DNA from: Serilophus lunatus
Lineage: Eukaryota; Chordata; Aves; Passeriformes; Eurylaimidae
Assembly (NCBI GenBank): GCA_013399895.1
Contig: VXBA01000883.1
Coordinates: 434,001-498,000, forward strand
Length of the DNA: 64,000 bases
Reading direction: 5' to 3'
Each line of letters starts with the position of its first letter. The stretch's first letter is position 1. Shown here piece by piece: positions 63,722 through 64,000 of this stretch. A program made the translations under genes and the position numbers. The notes beneath the pieces were generated by a model that ran no database searches, was not told the DNA's origin, and saw only the letters and a program-made list of their open reading frames with translations.

Positions 63722-64000
63722 GTAAGAAGCGCGGGTTCAGGCTCTGGGCTGTGTTCTCCTTTCCTCTGACGGGCCCGTACCCCGGGAAGTCCCAATTAAC
63801 GCCGAACCCCCCGGGCCCGCGGGGGCCGCCGGGCAGCGGCGTCAGCGGAAGGGGCGGGAAGGAGCCGCCGCCTACGCGGCGACGGCGGAGGGACCGGGAC
63901 AGGGGCCGGGGCCGGGACCGGGTCTGGGGCCGGGTCTGGGGCCGGGACTTGGATTTGCCCCCGCCGCCGCCCTGTCCCTGCTCGCGGCCGGGGCCGGGGC
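63722..64000. promoter_or_regulatory. CpG island at right edge, probable promoter of next gene
   Basis: From about 63722 the sequence is very GC- and CpG-rich up to the window end. It includes a GC box (GGGGCGGG at 63853), GCC-type triplet runs and, at 63893-63952, repeats of a GGGCCGGG-type unit with many G-runs. No ATG-started reading frame of a known protein is visible. In mammals the plus-strand neighbour on this side of TMEM114 is METTL22, so its promoter is a reasonable guess only. Confidence 0.6.

Noticed and set aside
63722..64000. Coding start of METTL22
   Set aside because: No ATG-started frame resembling the protein occurs before the window ends. Only the CpG island is visible.
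1..64000. tRNA, rRNA, CRISPR array, bacterial operon or prophage
   Set aside because: No cloverleaf with A and B boxes, no rRNA core sequence and no regularly spaced repeat-spacer array was noticed on either strand. The sequence is vertebrate in character.

Overview
The window is vertebrate nuclear DNA, almost certainly from a bird. CR1-type retrotransposon tails with typical avian ends lie near 2.67, 40.3, 44.9 and 61.2 kb. A solo LTR of a retrovirus-derived family that I know from many neoavian genomes lies at about 41.5-42.6 kb. The background is AT-rich and CpG-poor, with two sharp CpG islands. I see no bacterial-style gene layout, operons, CRISPR array or ribosomal RNA.

One protein-coding gene can be assembled with confidence. 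It is TMEM114, on the minus strand in four exons (57520-57343, 56247-56167, 47740-47603 and 45730-45498). The four pieces join in phase through GT-AG introns to 210 codons (209 residues plus stop). The product is a four-helix membrane glycoprotein of the PMP22/claudin superfamily. The first base of its start codon is an unresolved N, and a gene caller would probably truncate the model or call it partial. The gene starts inside a CpG island, carries a 13-14 bp minisatellite just inside intron 1, and has a CR1 copy about 0.4 kb past the stop, probably inside its 3' UTR.

From 1 to about 45 kb I find no credible coding exon. In mammals the interval on this side of TMEM114 leads toward RBFOX1, which would fit a large non-coding region, but no RBFOX1 exon is visible. 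Within it are two stretches that look like conserved regulatory elements (about 21.7-22.3 and 27.16-27.60 kb), a pocket of retained CpG (about 17.76-17.89 kb), a telomere-like G-quadruplex motif (31.49 kb), a 141-codon open frame with a reverse-transcriptase-like motif (33.34-33.76 kb), and the retroelement pieces.

To the right of TMEM114 (57.6-64 kb) the plus strand holds three segments with strong splice signals: a perfect donor at 58103, a bounded 68-nt segment at 59735-59802, and a bounded 82-nt segment at 63640-63721. They could belong to a divergent transcript or to alternative 5' exons of the next gene. The window ends inside a second CpG island (from about 63.72 kb), probably the promoter of that neighbour. 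Mammalian synteny suggests METTL22 on the plus strand, but none of its coding sequence is visible. I did not find a clearly new biological system. The items most worth checking are the masked TMEM114 start, the divergent exon chain and the open frame at 33.3 kb.
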